Source: Fonticula-like sp. SCN 57-25 (taxonomy: Eukaryota; Nucleariida; Rotosphaerida). Taken from it: a stretch of DNA of 45,053 bases. The notes under the pieces are model-generated. The model was not told the origin of the DNA. It searched no databases and was given only the letters and a program-made list of their open reading frames with translations. The stretch spans positions 1 to 45,053 of the forward strand of contig MEDX01000023.1 in the NCBI GenBank assembly GCA_001724245.1, in the 5' to 3' direction. Below are positions 40,772 through 45,053 of this stretch, in pieces (the first letter of the stretch is position 1; each line of letters starts with the position of its first letter). The position numbers and the translations under genes are program-made.

Positions 40772-41033
40772 CTTTTTGCAGTCCGGTAACCAGGAATACA
40801 TATATTGTCTTGGTACTACACGTGGTGTCAAGCAAGCGGGTGTAGCCAGGTGCTTTGTTAATGTTCCAGTTTGGCGAGGTTGCATCGGGATGGTAATGCC
40901 GTGTTGACTTTTTTGTATCATATAGTTGGCCGCGCGTGTGTTTACGTGCGCGTGTCTGTGTAGAACTAATATCAGTATTACAAAAACAACGCAGTTTACA
41001 TTAGTTTATTAAAGGGAATGCTATAATGACTTG

Positions 41034-41525
41034 TTAGGCGTCCAGAGCAAGAACGGCCTTGGCAATGCGAGTGAAGGTTCCGCGCTGCTCTGCACTGGCC
41101 TCTGCCGCAGAAGGTGCGTGAACGCAACCTTCCGGGGCGAGGTTAACCCACGTACGCGAACCGTCCGACACCGAGATGGTCATGTCGCTGCGATAAATGT
41201 CCTCGGAACCCGGCGGATCCTCGACCGGGAGACCCCAGATCTCACTCAAGGCTCTTGAAACAGCAAAGCAAGTTAGTTACTATCAGTACTGTTAAACCCG
41301 TTAAAAGGCGCACTGCTTCAGCTCCGACACCCTGGCCTCGTCCACCTGAACCGTCTTGGTTTCATAGTCGGCATCCGTCGGATGGAACGTCTTCTTGGTC
41401 AGTCGCTTGACCGTCGCCGAACCAGATCCCGACTCTGGCAGTGTGAGGTTGATCTGCAACTTGAGCGCAGCTGGCGCGAACCCGCCCACGACGCCCTTGC
41501 GAAGCTCAACCGTAAGCGCCCCCAT
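41034..41525 (-). CDS. Emfourin-like small protein (candidate M4 protease inhibitor)
   Basis: Two exons (41525-41314, 41253-41034) give 143 residues. The layout follows bacterial emfourin (protealysin-associated inhibitor): a start strand VELRKGVVGGFAPAALKLQI, then DEARVSELKQALSEIWGLP (the helix and FxLP turn), YRSDMTISVSDGSRTWVNL (paired strands) and a C-terminal helix FTRIAKAVLALDA. There is no signal peptide. Similarity is of pattern, not a strong motif, so the family call is tentative; the gene model is good because the splice (GTGCG donor, CTAAC branch) joins both halves in frame. Confidence 0.45.
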
Positions 41526-41559
41526 GACGATCGCGACAATGTTGTGACCAAAATGAGGA

Positions 41560-41602
41560 TGACGTCAAACGGTTTGAGGGTTTCCCTCGATACATTCGAG
41601 GG
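41560..41602. promoter_or_regulatory. CRE site and inverted repeat in a divergent spacer
   Basis: TGACGTCA (41560-41567) and a perfect inverted repeat CCCTCGA (41584-41590), spacer TACAT, TCGAGGG (41596-41602), between the emfourin-like gene and GDP-fucose synthase. Confidence 0.45.
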
Positions 41603-41646
41603 TGCCAAAAAGTGGACCCCCCGCTGAACTGCTTGCAAATCCTCGC

Positions 41647-41655
41647 CAGATTGCA
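41647..41655 (+). promoter_or_regulatory. CAGATTGCA element upstream of GDP-fucose synthase
   Basis: Ends 24 bp before the ATG; same sequence as at 40368-40376. Confidence 0.5.
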
Positions 41656-41679
41656 CTGTAATCGCTTGACAGGGTCGAG

Positions 41680-42918
<1,239 letters not shown>

Positions 42919-43120
42919 CCTATAATGGCTCTAGTCAATACCAATTTAGCATTATGATATGCCGTAGTACGATCAACGGGATCCTTGATGACGGCTGTCA
43001 AACAGACCAGATGTTGCCGAACAATCCTGGAACAATCAAAGACGTAAAGATGACACACCATTACCAAGATTTCGTGTATTCTTTTTTTCTCACGACACCA
43101 ACCGGACCTGAACCGGCGTC

Positions 43121-44782
43121 ATGCTGCGAGCGGGAGGGAATGCTGTGAGCCGTGTTGCCACGGCAATTCCTGCCATGCGCGCGGCTGTTACGCTTGTGCC
43201 GCGTAGGCTTGTGAGGTACGGCCTACCGTTTGTTTCTGGCTAATTTTAACGGTTTCCGCAGCCGTTCGCTCGTAACCGTGCCCATCGCAGCCCGCCCCCT
43301 TGCCACGCCCGCGTCCCTCGTGTCGCCCGCGCGCCGCTTTTATGCCAAATGTACATCTCTGGTCTCGTTTTCCTTTTTATTTACGTTTGAGTAGCGTACC
43401 CGAAGCACATGCGCTTGCCGATGCCCGCCCTTTCTCCCACCATGACGGCGGGAAACATTGCGACGTGGGGCAAAAAGGAGGGTGACGAGATCAACCCTGG
43501 CGATGTCTTGGTGCAGATTGAGACCGACAAGGCGACAATGGACTTTGAAAGTACGGACGAAGGCTTCCTCGCCAAGATTCTGGTTCCGAATGGAACCAAG
43601 GATGTGCAAGTGAACGAGGTACGCCCATGGCCTTTTTTACGACTCTTCTGACGATGGCCCACAGCCGCTCGCCATCATCGTTGAGAACCGCGAGGACATC
43701 GCTGCCTTTAGCGAATACTCTCTTGGTGACGAGCCGGCCGCAGCGGCGCCCGCTGCCAGCACCCAGGTCAGCGTGGCCAAGCCGGAGGCCAGCCCTGTGG
43801 AAACGCGCGCTTCGCAGCCCGCGCCGGCCCGCTCTGCCCCTGCTGCGGGCGATCGCATCATTGCCAGCCCGCTTGCCAAGATGATTGCTGCTGAGCGCAA
43901 TGTTTCTCTTTCTGGTGTGACAGGGACAGGGCCCGGTGGCCGCATTGTAAAGCAGGACGTTGTTAGCTACCAGCCGCAGGCTGCGGCCGCTCCTGCCGCT
44001 GCGACCGCGCCGCTTTCCGCGCCGGCTACTGCCGCCACGGGTGACTTTATTGAAGTGCCGACGTCTCGAGTTCGCCAAATTATTGCCGCACGCCTGACGG
44101 AATCAAAACAGACCATTCCCCACTACTACCTCACTGCGGACCTTCGCATGGACAAGCTGATGGAGCTGCGCGCTGCGCTTAACAACACGCTTTCCGAAAA
44201 GGAGGGCAAGATTTCGGTGAACGACTTTGTCATCAAGGCGTCTTCGCTCGCGTTGCTTCGCGTGCCCGAAGTAAATAGCTCGTGGGGCAAGGACTCGATT
44301 CGTCAGTACACGCACGCCGACATCGCCGTCGCCGTTGCCACTCCCTCTGGTCTCATTACGCCGATCGTGCAGCGCGCTGATACGCGCGGCTTGCTATCCA
44401 TTTCGCGGTCTGTGCGCGACATGTCGGCGCGCGCCAAGGAGAACAAGCTTGCCCCTCACGAGTATCAGGTACGCGTGATGTGTTTTTTTTTTATTTGTTG
44501 CTAATGTGATTATAGGGAGGAAGCTTTAGCATTTCCAACCTTGGCATGTTTGGCATGAAGCAGTTTGCTGCCATTATCAACCCGCCGCATGCCGCCATCT
44601 TGGCTGTTGGCGCCATCGAGCCGCGCGTCGTCCCCGACGAGGATGGCGTCACGCCCGTTGTCCGCAACATGATGTCAGTCACTCTGAGCTGCGACCACCG
44701 CGTTGTGGACGGCGCGGTCGGCGCGCAGTGGGTGCGCCAGTTCAAGAGCTTCATCGAGGAGCCCAATACTATGCTTTTGTAA
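43121..44782 (+). CDS. DLAT: Pyruvate dehydrogenase E2, dihydrolipoamide acetyltransferase
   Basis: Core of the mitochondrial pyruvate dehydrogenase complex. Five exons (43121-43215, 43262-43350, 43395-43618, 43665-44468, 44516-44782) encode 492 residues. The Arg/Ala-rich presequence ([19 protein letters not shown]) spans two exons. One lipoyl domain, [20 protein letters not shown], with lipoyl-Lys 107 in [12 protein letters not shown]. Peripheral-subunit-binding domain [18 protein letters not shown] with [13 protein letters not shown], between Ala/Pro-rich linkers. The catalytic domain ends [16 protein letters not shown] (His 465, Asp 469). Only one lipoyl domain is present, as in fungi, against two in human. 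Confidence 0.97.
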
Positions 44783-45053
44783 CGGTATCAATACACCCAG
44801 TCCTATTTGTTGCTTGTGTATATTTGCGTTGGAGCACGCTATAAGCGGTGCACATTATCGTCAATGAGACCCTCAAAGCGCACACCATGCCGACCATCGG
44901 TTCTGTCACAGTCTAGGGTTGGTCCTTGTTATTAAATTTCTTCAGGTCACTGATCTTTACAAAGAGGAAGAGCAGTGGAGAGTATCAGAGAAAGAACGAG
45001 AGAGATCAGAGAAGAATTGATGAAGATACAGACGAAAATCAGATCAGATTGCA
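44783..45053. other. 271-bp 3' flank and probable promoter of a gene beyond the edge
   Basis: After the DLAT stop the DNA becomes purine-rich with four ATCAGA copies between 44987 and 45050 and ends in CAGATTGCA (45045-45053), the element seen just before other start codons. No ORF of its own. Confidence 0.4.

Noticed and set aside
44888-44914. Short ATG ORF after DLAT
   Set aside because: Nine codons to a stop with no clear splice continuation or homology.

Overview
This is nuclear DNA from a GC-rich, gene-dense, probably single-celled eukaryote. The genes carry many very short introns (I modelled 75, mostly 42-60 nt), intergenic gaps are small, and the products are eukaryotic housekeeping proteins: complex I, pyruvate dehydrogenase E2, Integrator, nonsense-mediated decay, kinetochore, RPA, cyclin C, lipin and INSIG. 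There are no rRNA, tRNA, CRISPR or mobile elements that I can recognise. I cannot fix the lineage. A rhizarian or amoebozoan protist would fit the base composition and gene set, but that is a guess.

Layout. 1-5.5 kb: arginine deiminase-like enzyme (-, cut by the window edge), PCID2 (+), NDUFS1 (+). 5.5-12.9 kb: a 9-TM orphan (+), a SET/MYND protein (+), cyclin C (-), a 4-TM orphan (+), INSIG (+). 12.9-20.1 kb: Integrator subunit 8 (-), a TLC-domain protein (+), a Byr4/Bfa1-like protein with an N-terminal membrane anchor (+), a MINPP-type histidine phosphatase (+). 20.2-27.3 kb: LSM8 (-), a UPF0390 protein (+), lipin (-), a sororin-like protein (+), an AIP3/Bud6 protein (-), PLPBP (+), cytochrome b5 (-). 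28.1-34.7 kb: a possible beta-barrel protein (-), TSR2 (+), RPA3 (-), a phosducin-like protein (+), an SLC44 choline-transporter-like protein (-), a SKA3-like kinetochore protein (+). 34.8-45 kb: an EST1/SMG5-6-like PIN protein (-), cytosolic alpha-mannosidase (-), CTF8 (+), an emfourin-like protein (-), GDP-L-fucose synthase (+), DLAT (+).

No operon or co-transcribed pathway is visible. The striking organisation is alternation of divergent and convergent pairs: divergent start codons are often only 34-155 bp apart and convergent stop codons often 60-150 bp apart, so most promoters must be tiny and bidirectional. Functional themes recur. Chromosome cycle genes are CTF8, RPA3, the sororin-like protein, the SKA3-like protein and the Byr4-like protein. 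Lipid and sterol genes are INSIG, lipin, the TLC protein and SLC44. Mitochondrial genes are NDUFS1, DLAT and possibly the beta-barrel protein. RNA metabolism genes are LSM8, INTS8, PCID2, TSR2 and the SMG5/6-like protein.

The most unusual signals are not single genes. First, about 63 of 75 modelled introns begin GT(A/G)CG, so C and not A sits at position +4. Second, an AG(A/T)TTGCA element lies a few bases upstream of several start codons, including an identical 14-mer at INTS8 and at the SMG5/6-like gene. Third, NDUFS1 is preceded by a perfect 26-bp palindrome holding two CRE-type sites around an ACGCGT core. Fourth, perfect E2F-type sites precede CTF8 and RPA3 and a close match precedes the sororin-like gene. 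Exon boundaries below were derived by hand from reading frame, homology and splice signals, and have not been checked against transcripts.
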